Assembly (NCBI RefSeq): GCF_900456975.1
Contig: NZ_UGYM01000002.1
Location: 4,340,001 to 4,404,000, forward strand
Origin: Shewanella baltica
GTDB lineage: Bacteria > Pseudomonadota > Gammaproteobacteria > Enterobacterales > Shewanellaceae
Length of the DNA: 64,000 nt
Reading direction: 5' to 3'
Below, piece by piece: positions 10,587 to 21,498 of this stretch. The notes beneath the pieces were generated by a model. It worked only from the letters and a program-made list of their open reading frames with translations, searched no databases and had not been told where the DNA came from. Position 1 is the first letter of the stretch. Each line of letters starts with the position of its first letter. A program made the translations under genes and the position numbers.

Positions 10587-11192
10587 CTAACGGCGCCAGC
10601 CTTGGATTTGAGTTTCGTACTGACTGATTTGCGCAGCATGGGACAAGGTCAAGCCAATCGCATCTAAACCGTTTAGCAGCTTATGTCTCGCCGATTCTGC
10701 CAGCGTAAAACTAAACTCGGCGCCCGACGGTGAAATTACTTTGCAGCTTGTGAGATCAACCGTAATTTGTGCGCCTGCTTCTGCCGTCACTTCATCCATT
10801 AATTGGCGCACCTGCGCGTGAGTTAACGCCACAGGTAACAGGCCATTATTGATTGAGTTACCGTAAAAAATATCAGCAAAACTCGGCGCAATAATCGCAC
10901 GCAGACCAAAGTCTGCCAGCGCCCAAGGCGCATGTTCGCGGCTTGAACCACAACCAAAGTTTTCCTGCGCCAATAAAATCGACGCGCCTTTATAGCGGCT
11001 TTGATTCAATGAAAACTCTGGATTAGGCTGATCGCCCGCATCATCTAAATAACGCCAGTCGTGGAATAAGTGCACGCCAAAACCATCGCGCGTCACCTTA
11101 GACAAAAACTGTTTCGGAATGATCTGATCCGTATCGATATTGGTGCTGTCGATCATGACCGCAAGCCCGGTATGGGTCGTAAAAGGTTGCAT
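10587..11192 (-). CDS. leuD: LeuD, 3-isopropylmalate dehydratase small subunit
   Basis: Small swivelling subunit of isopropylmalate isomerase, which converts 2- to 3-isopropylmalate together with LeuC. The 201 residues show the expected N-terminus ([16 protein letters not shown]), the [26 protein letters not shown] region (the conserved GCGSSREHA loop is at about 79-87) and SINNGLLPV. It ends the leuABCD operon, 27 bp after leuC, and is followed by a strong terminator. Confidence 0.97.
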   Translation of the reverse strand: MQPFTTHTGLAVMIDSTNIDTDQIIPKQFLSKVTRDGFGVHLFHDWRYLDDAGDQPNPEFSLNQSRYKGASILLAQENFGCGSSREHAPWALADFGLRAIIAPSFADIFYGNSINNGLLPVALTHAQVRQLMDEVTAEAGAQITVDLTSCKVISPSGAEFSFTLAESARHKLLNGLDAIGLTLSHAAQISQYETQIQGWRR

Positions 11193-11219
11193 TAACTTCT
11201 CCTCTTGGGTTTACGGTAA

Positions 11220-12625
11220 TTAGTAAGGTTTACGAATATCGACAAAATGCCCCGCCACCGCAGCGGCTGCAGCCATTGCAGGACTCACCAAATGGGTACG
11301 ACTGCCGCGACCTTGGCGACCTTCGAAGTTACGATTACTGGTCGACGCGCAGCGATCGCCCGCTTCTAATCTGTCATCGTTCATCGCCAAACACATAGAG
11401 CAACCCGGTAAACGCCACTCAAATCCCGCTTCGATAAAGATTTTATCTAAGCCTTCGGCTTCGGCTTGTGCTTTCACTTGGCCAGAACCTGGAACGACAA
11501 TCGCGGTGACGCCACTCGCCACTTTACGACCTTTGGCATGCACAGCAGCGCTGCGTAAATCTTCAATCCGTGAGTTAGTACATGAACCGATAAACACCTT
11601 GTTGATACTGATGTCTGTCATCGGCGTACCCGCACTCAGGCCAATGTATTCTAAAGCCTTTTCCATACTAGCTCGGGTGCTTGGATTAGCTTCATGAATG
11701 GGATCTGGTACTTTGCCATCGATTGCCACTACTTGGCCTGGGTTAGTACCCCAAGTCAATTGCGGCGCAATATCGGCAGCATCTAACTCAACGACAGCAT
11801 CAAACACCGCGCCGTCATCGGTTTTAATGGCTTTCCAGTAAGCGACAGCCTCAGTCCAATCTTCGCCCTTTGGCGCAAACTCGCGGCCTGCTAAATACTC
11901 GAAAGTGGTTTGATCCGGCGCGACCATGCCCGCCTTCGCGCCCATCTCAATCGCCATGTTGCACACTGTCATGCGGCCTTCCATCGACAGGGCTTCGATC
12001 GCCTCCCCGCAGAACTCCACCACGTAACCCGTGCCACCATCCATGCCGATTTTACCAATAATAGCGAGGACGATATCTTTGGCGGTCACGCCATCGGTGA
12101 CATGACCACGCACTTCAATCTTCATGGTTTTAGCTTTTAACTGACGCAGCGTTTGCGTTGCTAACACGTGCTCAACTTCCGATGTGCCAATCCCAAACGC
12201 CAATGCGCCAAAGGCGCCGTGGGTGGCGGTATGGGAATCGCCACAGACAATCACAGTGCCAGGTAAGGTAATCCCTAACTCTGGGCCCATTACATGCACA
12301 ATCCCTTGATTAGGATGGTGAATATCATATAAACGCACGCCAAAATCTTTACAGTTTTGCGCTAAGGTTTCCACCTGAGTGCGCGCCATCGGACTTAGGG
12401 CATCTAAGCTGGCGCTGCGAGTAGAAGTATTATGATCCATAGTGGCAAAGGTTTTTTCCGGCGCGCGCAGCTTGCGGCCCGCGACCTTCAAACCGCTGAA
12501 TGCTTGAGGTGACGTCACTTCATGGACTAAATGTCTGTCGACATAAATGACCGGCGCTTCGCCCTCGGGAGAAGCAACGATATGTGCATCCCATACTTTT
12601 TGGTACAAGGTCTTTGCGTTCGTCA

Positions 12626-12626
<1 letters not shown>
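11220..12626 (-). CDS. leuC: LeuC, 3-isopropylmalate dehydratase large subunit
   Basis: [4Fe-4S] aconitase-type subunit of isopropylmalate isomerase. It has 468 residues (E. coli 466). The Fe-S cysteines are present in GSCTNSR and in [10 protein letters not shown]. The substrate segments [21 protein letters not shown] and [20 protein letters not shown] are intact. Its ATG overlaps the leuB stop by one base (TAATG), indicating coupling. Confidence 0.97.
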
Positions 12627-13783
<1,157 letters not shown>

Positions 13784-13790
13784 TTAGCGA

Positions 13791-15359
13791 CTAGACGCCG
13801 CCTAGCTCTCGATTCTTTTGCATGCTTTGTTTGTAATCGGCGACCTTGTCTGCGCGGCACGTTAAGTTCATCACATGCACTAAAGCACGCGCCGAAGCTT
13901 CAACGACATCGGTCGCTAAACCTACACCGTGGAAGTTTTGCTCGTGGTAAACGGCGGTAATGTCCACTTGACCTAAGGCATTTTGGCCTACGCCCTTAGC
14001 GCCTAACTTGTAGCTGATGATGTCGATACGACGATCAGTAGCACGGGCAATGGCGTTATAGGCGGCATCAACGGGACCATTACCGGTTGCGGCTTCGGTT
14101 TTAATTTCACCGCCCACTTCAATACGAACGGTAGCTGTGGCAACGCCTTCGGTAGAGTCAGACTGCACCACTAATTGCTGCAATTGATAGTGATTGTCTT
14201 CTTCAGCCTGTGCTTCCATAAAGGCTAAGGCTTCTAAATCATAATCAAATACTTGTCCCTTTTTATCTGCCAATTTTAGGAACTCTTCGTACAGCGCATC
14301 CATATTGTAATCGTGCTCGCTATAACCCATTTCCTCCATGCGATGCTTGATCACATGGCGACCAGAACGCGAGGTCATATTTAAGTTATTGCGATTCAAA
14401 CCTATGCTTTCTGGCGTCATGATTTCATAGGTATTTTGCGCTTTTAACATGCCATCCTGATGGATACCCGACGAATGGGTAAAGGCATTGGCACCGACAA
14501 TCGCCTTGTTCGCCTGCACTGGCATGTTGCATAACTGGCTGACTAAATTAGAAGTACGGTGGATTTCCTTGGCGTTAATGCCCGTTTCCAAACCCAACAT
14601 GCCCTTACGCGTCGCTAAAATCATAGCGATCTCTTCCAATGAACAGTTACCCGCACGCTCACCTATACCATTGATCGTACATTCGATTTGACGTGCACCG
14701 TGTTGCACTGCGGTTATAGAGTTCGCCACAGATAAACCTAAGTCATCGTGGCAATGCACTGAGATCACCGCTTGGTCGATGTTCGGCACGCGGTTAAACA
14801 GGGTTTGAATAATAGTGCCAAACTCGCTTGGCACTGTGTAACCGACCGTATCGGGAATGTTAATGGTACGCGCGCCAGCAAGAATGGCGGCCTCCACCAT
14901 ACGGCACAGATTATCAATTGGCGTGCGTCCCGCATCCTCACAGGAAAACTCCACATCGTCGGTGAAGCGACGGGCGTATTTCACTGCACTGACCGCCATC
15001 TCTAACACTTGATCAAACGAGCGCTTCAACTTGCTTTCCACATGAATCGTCGATGTCGAGATAAACGTATGGATACGGAATTGATCTGCAACAGACAAGG
15101 CCTGCGCCGCAGCATCGATGTCCTTTTCAAGTGCGCGGGATAACGCACAAACGCGGCTATTTTTGATGGTGCGCGCTATGGTTTGCACTGACTCAAAATC
15201 ACCGGGTGATGAGACTGGAAAACCCACTTCCATTACATCAACACCTAGACGTTCCAGCGCCATGGCGATCTGTAACTTTTCTTTGACCGAAAGGCTTGCG
15301 GCTAACGCCTGCTCACCATCACGTAAGGTCGTATCAAATATAATTACTCTGTTAGACAT
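13791..15359 (-). CDS. leuA: LeuA, 2-isopropylmalate synthase
   Basis: Condenses acetyl-CoA and 2-ketoisovalerate, the committed and leucine-inhibited step. I place the start at the ATG at 15359 ([19 protein letters not shown]), because GGAG sits about 7 nt before it and the product is then 522 residues, close to the E. coli enzyme. The longer frame adds 10 unsupported residues. Visible features are the HMGL-type signature TTLRDGEQ (about 11-18), the metal-site HCHDDLG in the centre, and a C-terminal LeuA allosteric domain ending near [16 protein letters not shown]. The operon is preceded by the leader peptide and attenuator. Confidence 0.96.
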   Translation of the reverse strand: MSNRVIIFDTTLRDGEQALAASLSVKEKLQIAMALERLGVDVMEVGFPVSSPGDFESVQTIARTIKNSRVCALSRALEKDIDAAAQALSVADQFRIHTFISTSTIHVESKLKRSFDQVLEMAVSAVKYARRFTDDVEFSCEDAGRTPIDNLCRMVEAAILAGARTINIPDTVGYTVPSEFGTIIQTLFNRVPNIDQAVISVHCHDDLGLSVANSITAVQHGARQIECTINGIGERAGNCSLEEIAMILATRKGMLGLETGINAKEIHRTSNLVSQLCNMPVQANKAIVGANAFTHSSGIHQDGMLKAQNTYEIMTPESIGLNRNNLNMTSRSGRHVIKHRMEEMGYSEHDYNMDALYEEFLKLADKKGQVFDYDLEALAFMEAQAEEDNHYQLQQLVVQSDSTEGVATATVRIEVGGEIKTEAATGNGPVDAAYNAIARATDRRIDIISYKLGAKGVGQNALGQVDITAVYHEQNFHGVGLATDVVEASARALVHVMNLTCRADKVADYKQSMQKNRELGGV

Positions 15360-15415
15360 CTCGCTTCTCCATGGAACGTCACCGTTCATTATTTAACTTT
15401 TGCCGTATTCAGATA

Positions 15416-15446
15416 CAAAAAACCCCGCAACATTTGTGCGGGGTTT
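15416..15446 (-). terminator. Attenuator (intrinsic terminator) of the leu operon leader
   Basis: On the minus strand the stem AAACCCCGCA / TGCGGGGTTT (15437-15446 with 15420-15429, 7-nt loop) runs straight into a T-run, between the leader peptide stop at 15481 and leuA. A terminator placed before the structural genes and behind a Leu-rich leader is the classic attenuation layout. Confidence 0.9.
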
Positions 15447-15480
15447 GTGAATGCTTTGCCTATTTATCGAGCGTGCAACA

Positions 15481-15549
15481 CTAAGACCTCCGCGTATAAA
15501 CCGCGAGGAGAGAGAGTAGGAGGTCGAGTTTGCTACTAATTATATTCAT
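15481..15549 (-). CDS. leuL: Leucine operon leader peptide
   Basis: A 22-residue minus-strand ORF starts at the ATG at 15549 and reads MNIISSKLDLLLSLLAVYTR followed by RS and TAG. Six of eight consecutive residues (LDLLLSLL) are leucine. The ORF is too short for routine gene calling. Downstream of the Leu codons, GACCTCC pairs with GGAGGTC near the stop, a plausible pause or protector hairpin, and then the terminator at 15416-15446 follows. The expected role is ribosome stalling at Leu codons, which would favour antitermination into leuABCD. The peptide and hairpins are seen directly; the mechanism is from known Leu operons. Confidence 0.9.
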   Translation of the reverse strand: MNIISSKLDLLLSLLAVYTRRS

Positions 15550-15593
15550 TTTATTTAAATATTTATTCTGTTCAAATAATCTGGGACGGTTAA

Positions 15594-15622
15594 TATTTAA
15601 CTTGCCTAGCCGAGAGTGTCAA
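15594..15622 (-). promoter_or_regulatory. Promoter of the leu operon
   Basis: Minus-strand TTGACA (15617-15622) and TAAATA (15594-15599), spacing 17 bp, about 45 bp upstream of the leader peptide ATG. A perfect -35, correct spacing and correct placement support it. Confidence 0.75.
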
Positions 15623-15866
15623 CCCTAATTTTTTCATGTTCCACTCATTCGACCTCTCTTAAGGCCAATAACTATGAGTTTTATCCCCAAATAAGTGATC
15701 GATTCCACAGAATTAACTCGCTGTTTGGATTCAGAAAGCACTGGGATGTGTTAACTTATTCCCCTTAGAAAATAATAGTTTTTTATGCAAAAAACGATTA
15801 AGAAAAGTTATAATCTCGCCTTAGTGATTACGGATATTAGAGCTTACGCATTTTATGGAGCACAAA

Positions 15867-17648
15867 ATGGATTTTCGCGTCTTGGTACTGAGCCTGTTGT
15901 TATGGCTGATCCCCTTTGGGGCGAGTGCTATAGACCAGTTAGATGAGCTCACAGAACTCGTCTACCAATATCCCAGTAAAGCCCTGACTCAAATCACTGC
16001 CTTAGAAAAACAATTTACAACCAGTGCCACTTCTGACATTAATCGACTCAGATTGAGTGTATTGAAATGCCAAAATCTGCTGCAACTGGGTGAGAACGAA
16101 GCTGCGATCAACGTGGCTCAGCTAGGCGAGGCCAATGCTAAGCAGCTTAAGCTCGATCAAGTTCGCCCCTACTTTTTGATTTGCCAAGCCGACGCCAATC
16201 TCAACTACAACAATATTCAGAATGCGCTGCCCTTGCTGGATTCAGCCATTACCTTAGCGCGACGCTATCAACAACCCCAAGCCTTAGTCGATGCCTTGCG
16301 TTTACGTGGTCAGCTCGATACCGACACAGATAACTTTTCCTCTGCCATCGAAGATTTACGTCTGGCCATCGATATTTATCCAGACATTCATACTCAGACC
16401 CAGAATTGGGTTTGGCCACCACAGGCTTATATTTATGCGGCCATGGGTAATTTACTCTACGCAACCCATGATTTCCCTCAGGCCATGTATTACACCAACT
16501 TAGGAATACAGAGCTCAGATGCCAAGGGCAAAGTGTTACATATCATTCTACGAAATGCGGCCAGAATAGCGCTCGATAATCAAGAATTCGATTACAGTGA
16601 TAAACTCGAAAAACAAGCAAAGGCACTACTACCTGAACTCGGTTCGCCACTTGAGCTTGCCTACAGCTATGCCATTTTGGCATCGATCGCGCTCGATAAA
16701 GGCCGCATCGACACAGCCGAAGAATACCTTTCTATCGCCATCAATACCTTCAAGAAGCACAATCAGCAATTGGCTATGATGCGCTCGACCCGTCTGCTGG
16801 CACAAATACGCTTTGCCCAACATCAAGACGATGCCGCATTAATCCTAATGAATCACGCCATTGAACAAGCTGAAAATCTAAAGCAGTATTCTGATCTCAA
16901 AGGATTTTACGGGATCATGAGCGATCACTACTTAGTGCAAGGAGATTTTAAGCAGGCCTATTCTTTCTTACTCAAACGCTATCGAGCTGCCGAACTCGCC
17001 AATCAAGGGATGAACACTGCACGGATATTGCAATTTAAAGCCCGCCTGAATCAACAAGATTTGCAACAGGATCAGAATAGTCCTGCGCCAGAAAAGGCAT
17101 CGATCCTCCAAGAGTTAAATCTAGATTGGGCCTATAGCACTTTGTTCTTAATTGCGATGACGTTACTCGGCGGGGCTATTTGGTATTTGATTGATAAGCA
17201 AAATAATCGCGTGCCCCGTATCGAAGGCGAGGAGCCTGCGGAAACTCTGCTCCAACAAGTCACATCGGCCTTAAACATTGCCAAACAAGGTAATTATCCG
17301 CTGTCTTTATTACTTTTTAATGCGAGTCAAATACGGCAAGTTGACTTGCCGCCTCTGCAAGATGAGCTACAGCACAGACTGCGAGAGCAAGATAAGTTGA
17401 TCCGATATTCGATGGATGAAATTGTGATTATTCTACCGCACACCTCTGCAGCTGGTGCTAAGAAAGTAGTCAATCAATTAGTGGCCTGTATTCAACCTTG
17501 GCAGGGGTCAAGCAAGGTCAATATTGGTATCGCGGCAATGCAGCAGTTTGATACGTTAGAGTCTTTAATTAAGCGCGCCAGTATCAATCAATTAGGCAAG
17601 GTTAAAATCAGTGAGAATAATCCAAACCATTATTCTCCCGCTAAATAA
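15867..17648 (+). CDS. Exported TPR-repeat sensor-like protein with degenerate GGDEF-type C-terminus
   Basis: No gene name recognised. The start is placed at the ATG at 15867 because GGAG lies 6 nt upstream and a good signal sequence follows (MDFRVLVLSLLLWLIPFGASA). The upstream in-frame ATG at 15855 overlaps that SD. The layout is a signal peptide, about 370 residues of helical TPR-like repeats (periplasmic), one membrane helix (STLFLIAMTLLGGAIWYLI) and a cytoplasmic tail that resembles a GGDEF domain in outline (YSMDEIVIILPHTSAAGAKK, then VNIGIAAM). The GGDEF catalytic signature reads SMDEI, so cyclase activity is unlikely. It converges with recQ and overlaps it by 19 bp at the 3' ends. Confidence 0.82.
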   Translation: MDFRVLVLSLLLWLIPFGASAIDQLDELTELVYQYPSKALTQITALEKQFTTSATSDINRLRLSVLKCQNLLQLGENEAAINVAQLGEANAKQLKLDQVRPYFLICQADANLNYNNIQNALPLLDSAITLARRYQQPQALVDALRLRGQLDTDTDNFSSAIEDLRLAIDIYPDIHTQTQNWVWPPQAYIYAAMGNLLYATHDFPQAMYYTNLGIQSSDAKGKVLHIILRNAARIALDNQEFDYSDKLEKQAKALLPELGSPLELAYSYAILASIALDKGRIDTAEEYLSIAINTFKKHNQQLAMMRSTRLLAQIRFAQHQDDAALILMNHAIEQAENLKQYSDLKGFYGIMSDHYLVQGDFKQAYSFLLKRYRAAELANQGMNTARILQFKARLNQQDLQQDQNSPAPEKASILQELNLDWAYSTLFLIAMTLLGGAIWYLIDKQNNRVPRIEGEEPAETLLQQVTSALNIAKQGNYPLSLLLFNASQIRQVDLPPLQDELQHRLREQDKLIRYSMDEIVIILPHTSAAGAKKVVNQLVACIQPWQGSSKVNIGIAAMQQFDTLESLIKRASINQLGKVKISENNPNHYSPAK

Positions 17649-19453
17649 GCCGCGATCTCATCGAGAAAAGCGTCGCCGAAACGACTCAGTTTACGCTCGC
17701 CCACTCCGTTAACGGCGAGCATTTCCCCTGCACTGGTCGGCATCATGGCCGCCATTTCCGCCAGCGTCGCATCGTTAAACACTAAATACGGCGGCACATC
17801 TTGCTGCTCAGCTATGGTTCTTCGCAGTAACTTGAGTCGCGCGAACAGCTTACGGTCGTAGTTCAGCGGCGCCTTAGACTGGCTCACCTTACGTTTTGCG
17901 GTCGTTAACTGAATACGCGGTTCCGCGAGCATTAACGCCACCTCACCTTTGAGTACAGGTCGTGCCGATGGGTTTAAGGTTATAGATGAACCTCGCGTCA
18001 CATCTTGACTCGCCAGTCCCAAATGGATTAACTGACGGATCACGCTCAACCAATACTCATGACTCTTATCTTTGCCAATTCCCCAAGTCGTAAGTTTATC
18101 ATGGCCTCGGTCAACAATCGGGGCGCCTTTCGAGCCGCGCAACACTTCAATTAAGTGATTAATACCAAAACGCTGGCCTAAACGGAAAATACATGACAAC
18201 ACCTTTTGCGCATCTTCGGTGCCGTTATAACGCTTGGGTGGATCGAGGCAAATATCGCAGTTACCACAGGGCTCTAGTGCGCTCTCATCAAAGTAATGCA
18301 ATAGCACTTGGCGACGGCAGGTTTGCGCCTCAGCAAACGCCGCCATGGTATTAAGTTTATGAAATTCGACTTGCTGCTGCGGCCCGGGCTCAGACTGTTC
18401 AATCAAATGTCGCACCCGGCCAATATCGGCAGGATCAAACAACATAAAGGCCTCGGCATCAAGGCCATCACGGCCCGCTCGGCCCGTTTCCTGATAATAG
18501 GCTTCGATACTTTTAGGAATATCGTAATGCACCACAAAGCGCACATTCGACTTGTTGATCCCCATACCGAAAGCCACAGTGGCGACCACGATATCGATTT
18601 GATCCTTAAGGAAACTGTCCTGCACTGCGCCACGATCTTCCTGCGTCATTCCCGCATGATAGGCCTTAGCATTAAAACCTTGCAGACATAAACGATCGGC
18701 TACTTCGTCGACACGGCGACGACTACTACAGTAAATAATCCCGTTGGTGCCATTTTGCTGGGTTAAAAAATGCCGTAACTGATTCGCAGCATTGAGCTTT
18801 TCCGCCACTGTGTAGCGAATATTAGGCCTGTCGAAACTCGAGAGTAAACGGAACGGGTCAATCCCAAGTCGCTCGCAAATACTCTGCCGTGTCGCCTGAT
18901 CCGCCGTTGCCGTCAGCGCCATCATAGGCACATAGGGAAAGAGTTGTTTTAGCTGGCCAAGCGCCGCATATTCAGGGCGAAAATCATGACCCCATTGACT
19001 AATACAGTGCGCCTCGTCGATGGCAAACATCGCTAGCTGCAACGACTGCATTCGCTCAATAAAATCTGCGCTTAATAAGCGCTCTGGTGACACATAAAGC
19101 AGTTTTAACTCACCGTGGCGCAGCTGCCTTAATACTTCGGCGCTCTGCTCTCGCGGCAATGAAGAATTGAGATAAGCCGCTGCAACACCGGTTTGCAACA
19201 AGCTATCGACTTGATCTTTCATCAAAGAAATCAATGGAGATACAACAATCGTAATGCCATCCATCAGCAACGCGGGGAGTTGATAGCAAAGACTCTTACC
19301 GCCGCCCGTTGGCATGATCACTAAGCAATCTTGCCCGCCGCAGACACGTTCTATCACCTCCCGCTGACCGTCCCTAAAGTCACGGTAACCAAATACCTGT
19401 GCGAGGCGTTGCGAGAGCGGATCATCATGCGTGTCGAGTACGAGCTTTTCCAT
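17630..19453 (-). CDS. recQ: RecQ, ATP-dependent DNA helicase
   Basis: 3'-5' SF2 helicase of the RecF recombination pathway. The 607 residues carry Walker A PTGGGKSLCYQLP (about 49-61), DEAH in DEAHCISQWGHDFRP, motif VI QETGRAGRDG, the zinc-binding RQC cysteines (CRRQVLLHYF...CGNCDIC) and a C-terminal HRDC domain ending at the stop. Its neighbours yigI and rarD also cluster with recQ in E. coli. Confidence 0.97.
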   Translation of the reverse strand: MEKLVLDTHDDPLSQRLAQVFGYRDFRDGQREVIERVCGGQDCLVIMPTGGGKSLCYQLPALLMDGITIVVSPLISLMKDQVDSLLQTGVAAAYLNSSLPREQSAEVLRQLRHGELKLLYVSPERLLSADFIERMQSLQLAMFAIDEAHCISQWGHDFRPEYAALGQLKQLFPYVPMMALTATADQATRQSICERLGIDPFRLLSSFDRPNIRYTVAEKLNAANQLRHFLTQQNGTNGIIYCSSRRRVDEVADRLCLQGFNAKAYHAGMTQEDRGAVQDSFLKDQIDIVVATVAFGMGINKSNVRFVVHYDIPKSIEAYYQETGRAGRDGLDAEAFMLFDPADIGRVRHLIEQSEPGPQQQVEFHKLNTMAAFAEAQTCRRQVLLHYFDESALEPCGNCDICLDPPKRYNGTEDAQKVLSCIFRLGQRFGINHLIEVLRGSKGAPIVDRGHDKLTTWGIGKDKSHEYWLSVIRQLIHLGLASQDVTRGSSITLNPSARPVLKGEVALMLAEPRIQLTTAKRKVSQSKAPLNYDRKLFARLKLLRRTIAEQQDVPPYLVFNDATLAEMAAMMPTSAGEMLAVNGVGERKLSRFGDAFLDEIAAYLAGE

Positions 19454-19487
19454 GGATCTTCTATGTCAAAAGTGAGGGGGCCTATTC

Positions 19488-19688
19488 TATACCCAAACTA
19501 GCTCAAAATGCAGGATTCAGCGGTAATTTAAAGTACTTTAGACGAGGCCATTCATCGCGATTGTAGCTATTTTAACCCCTAGTGGACTAAGCCAAAAATA
19601 ACGAACGCGGGGTAAAGTACTTTAAAACCCGCCGAGACGGAGCGCCTAGGGCACTCTGAAACTCACAGGTTGCGCTAACTTGTGTATA
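19488..19688 (+). repeat. Intergenic TATACCC element, copy 1 (diverged)
   Basis: About 201 bp bounded by TATACCCAAAC and a degraded TTGTGTATA, between recQ and yigI. The internal arms at 19527-19540 and 19613-19626 are perfectly complementary over 14 bp (TTTAAAGTACTTTA and its complement). The segment CTAGTGGACTAAG is shared with copies 2 and 3. Relative to copies 2 and 3 the apical part is shortened and two arm base pairs differ compensatorily. It keeps GACGGAGCGCCTAGGGCA from the second module seen whole in copy 3. Outside this element the 19454-19893 gap shows only the upstream region of yigI. Confidence 0.8.
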
Positions 19689-19893
19689 GAGGCCTAAACC
19701 GCTTCTGTCTTGCGTCAATATGAGATCATCCGTCTAGGTTATTTCGTTACAGTACCTTCATTTCAGCGACAGAGTTGCATTCGCGGTGAGCTTCACTGTA
19801 GATTAATTGCTCTAAGCCGCACTTGGTTCATCTCAGTGTTGATAACAAATCCAATTACGCCTAATGCAGTCACTCAGTGACAAGGACCCAATA

Positions 19894-20358
19894 ATGACCA
19901 GCCCAATCCAAGCCGAAGCTTTGAGAAGAGTCGCAGCAGTATTTGATCAACATGTCCCTTTCCATAATCTACTCGGACTCGATATCAAGCGTTATGACAT
20001 TGATGGCGTTGAAGTCGTGATCAACATGAAGCCTGAGCTAATTGGCAATATCCACCAGCAAATCCTCCACGGCGGTGTGACAGCAACGGTACTCGATGTG
20101 GTTGGCGGACTCACCGCCTTTGCAGGACTGGTTGCCAGTCGTGATGATTGGACGGTCGAAGAGCTGCAGCAACGCCTGCAAACCCTAGGCACTATCGACA
20201 TGCGCGTCGATTATCTGCGGCCGGGGCGCGGCCTCACCTTTACCGGGACGGGCAGCGTGATCCGTGCGGGCAATCGGGTGTCTGTGTGCCGCATGGAATT
20301 GCATAATGAGCAAGGCACACATATCGCTTTTGGGACAGGCACTTATATGGTGGGCTAG
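19894..20358 (+). CDS. yigI: YigI-type hotdog thioesterase
   Basis: PaaI/YigI-family acyl-CoA thioesterase with a single hotdog fold, 154 residues. The start is the ATG at 19894 (MTSPIQAEALRRV): AAGGA lies 7 nt before it, while the longer frame from 19864 has no SD. The family motif HGGVTATVLDVVGG sits at about 60-73, followed by IDMRVDYLRPGRG, the second conserved hotdog segment. Location between recQ and rarD matches the E. coli yigI neighbourhood. E. coli YigI is reported to act on medium and long acyl-CoA; here that is by homology only. Confidence 0.88.
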   Translation: MTSPIQAEALRRVAAVFDQHVPFHNLLGLDIKRYDIDGVEVVINMKPELIGNIHQQILHGGVTATVLDVVGGLTAFAGLVASRDDWTVEELQQRLQTLGTIDMRVDYLRPGRGLTFTGTGSVIRAGNRVSVCRMELHNEQGTHIAFGTGTYMVG

Positions 20359-20401
20359 CCGCTTCACCGCAGAACACTCATTTACCGTCTTAAAGTTCAA
20401 A

Positions 20402-20438
20402 GCCAGTAAACATCTTGATTAGTAAGATGTTTACTGGC
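20402..20438. other. Perfect 15-bp hairpin between yigI and rarD
   Basis: GCCAGTAAACATCTT (20402-20416) is perfectly complementary to 20424-20438 around a 7-nt loop. No T-run follows, so it is not a standard intrinsic terminator. It may be a transcript-stabilising or rho-blocking hairpin. Confidence 0.7.
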
Positions 20439-20559
20439 GTTGATCGGCCATTCAATCTCTTATCGAGATATTCTGTAACCAAAAGAACGCGGCGATGCCC
20501 TTGAGTCAGCGGTCAGACACACCTACAATCGCCGTCTTGTTGTCCTTCGAAGATGTCTC

Positions 20560-21444
20560 ATGCAAGATCTTGAATACCGCAAAGGGATCCTACTCGCCGT
20601 CAGTGCTTACTGCATGTGGGGTTTTGCGCCTTTATATTTCAAATTACTCAATCATGTCTCCGCCACCGAAATTTTGCTCCATCGGGTGATTTGGTCATTC
20701 GTGTTTATGCTGATCATCATGCAGTTTATCGGCGGGTTCTCACGCTTACGCTTACTGTTTAAACAACCTAAACAGCTGATGGTTCTCACCATTACTTCCA
20801 TACTGATCGCGGGAAACTGGCTGCTATTTATCTGGGCGGTGAATAACGATCACATGCTCGATGCCAGCCTAGGTTACTTTATTAACCCTCTGCTCAACGT
20901 CTTGCTTGGTATGTTATTTCTAGGCGAAAGGTTACGTAAGCTGCAATGGTTTGCGGTCGCACTCGCCAGTGCTGGTGTGTTGATCCAATTAATCTCTTTT
21001 GGCTCTATTCCAATTGTCTCACTGGCACTCGCGGGCACCTTTGGTTTCTATGCGCTGCTGCGAAAAAAGGTCAATGTGGATGCTAAGGCTGGCTTATTGG
21101 TCGAAACCGCAGTGTTATTACCAGTCGCGCTAATTTACCTGGTCGCGACCTTAGACACAGCGACAGCAAGCATGCTGACAAACGATTGGCAACTGAATCT
21201 GATGTTAATGGCAGCGGGAATAGTGACCACGATTCCTTTACTCTGTTTTGCAGGGGCGGCGGTACGGATTCCATTGTCTATGCTTGGATTTTTCCAATAT
21301 ATCGGCCCAAGTATTATGTTCATCCTAGCAGTGAGTCTGTTTAATGAGCCCTTCGATGCAGAAAAAGGCGTGACCTTCGGCTTTATCTGGAGCGCGCTGC
21401 TCGTTTTTACCTTAGATATGGCCTATAAACGCAAAGCGGCGTGA
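20560..21444 (+). CDS. rarD: RarD-type EamA/DMT membrane transporter
   Basis: Predicted drug/metabolite-superfamily permease of the inner membrane, 294 residues with about ten hydrophobic segments and the RarD N-terminal signature KGILLAVSAYCMWGFAPLYF. The duplicated EamA architecture is evident (FINPLLNVLLGMLFLGERLR and FFQYIGPSIMFILAVSLFNEPF end the two halves). The substrate is unknown; the chloramphenicol link of the name is historical. A short stem (GGCGTGAT / ATCACGCC, 21438-21457) overlaps the stop codon. Confidence 0.93.
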   Translation: MQDLEYRKGILLAVSAYCMWGFAPLYFKLLNHVSATEILLHRVIWSFVFMLIIMQFIGGFSRLRLLFKQPKQLMVLTITSILIAGNWLLFIWAVNNDHMLDASLGYFINPLLNVLLGMLFLGERLRKLQWFAVALASAGVLIQLISFGSIPIVSLALAGTFGFYALLRKKVNVDAKAGLLVETAVLLPVALIYLVATLDTATASMLTNDWQLNLMLMAAGIVTTIPLLCFAGAAVRIPLSMLGFFQYIGPSIMFILAVSLFNEPFDAEKGVTFGFIWSALLVFTLDMAYKRKAA

Positions 21445-21461
21445 TCATTATCACGCCGATA

Positions 21462-21498
21462 CACAGTTACAGAAGTGATGATGACTTCTGTAACTGTG
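21462..21498. other. Perfect 15-bp hairpin spanning the stop of the 21467 gene
   Basis: CACAGTTACAGAAGT (21462-21476) pairs perfectly with 21484-21498 around a 7-nt loop, between convergent rarD and the PH-like gene. The minus-strand stop codon lies inside the stem. There is no strong T-run on either side. Confidence 0.7.
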
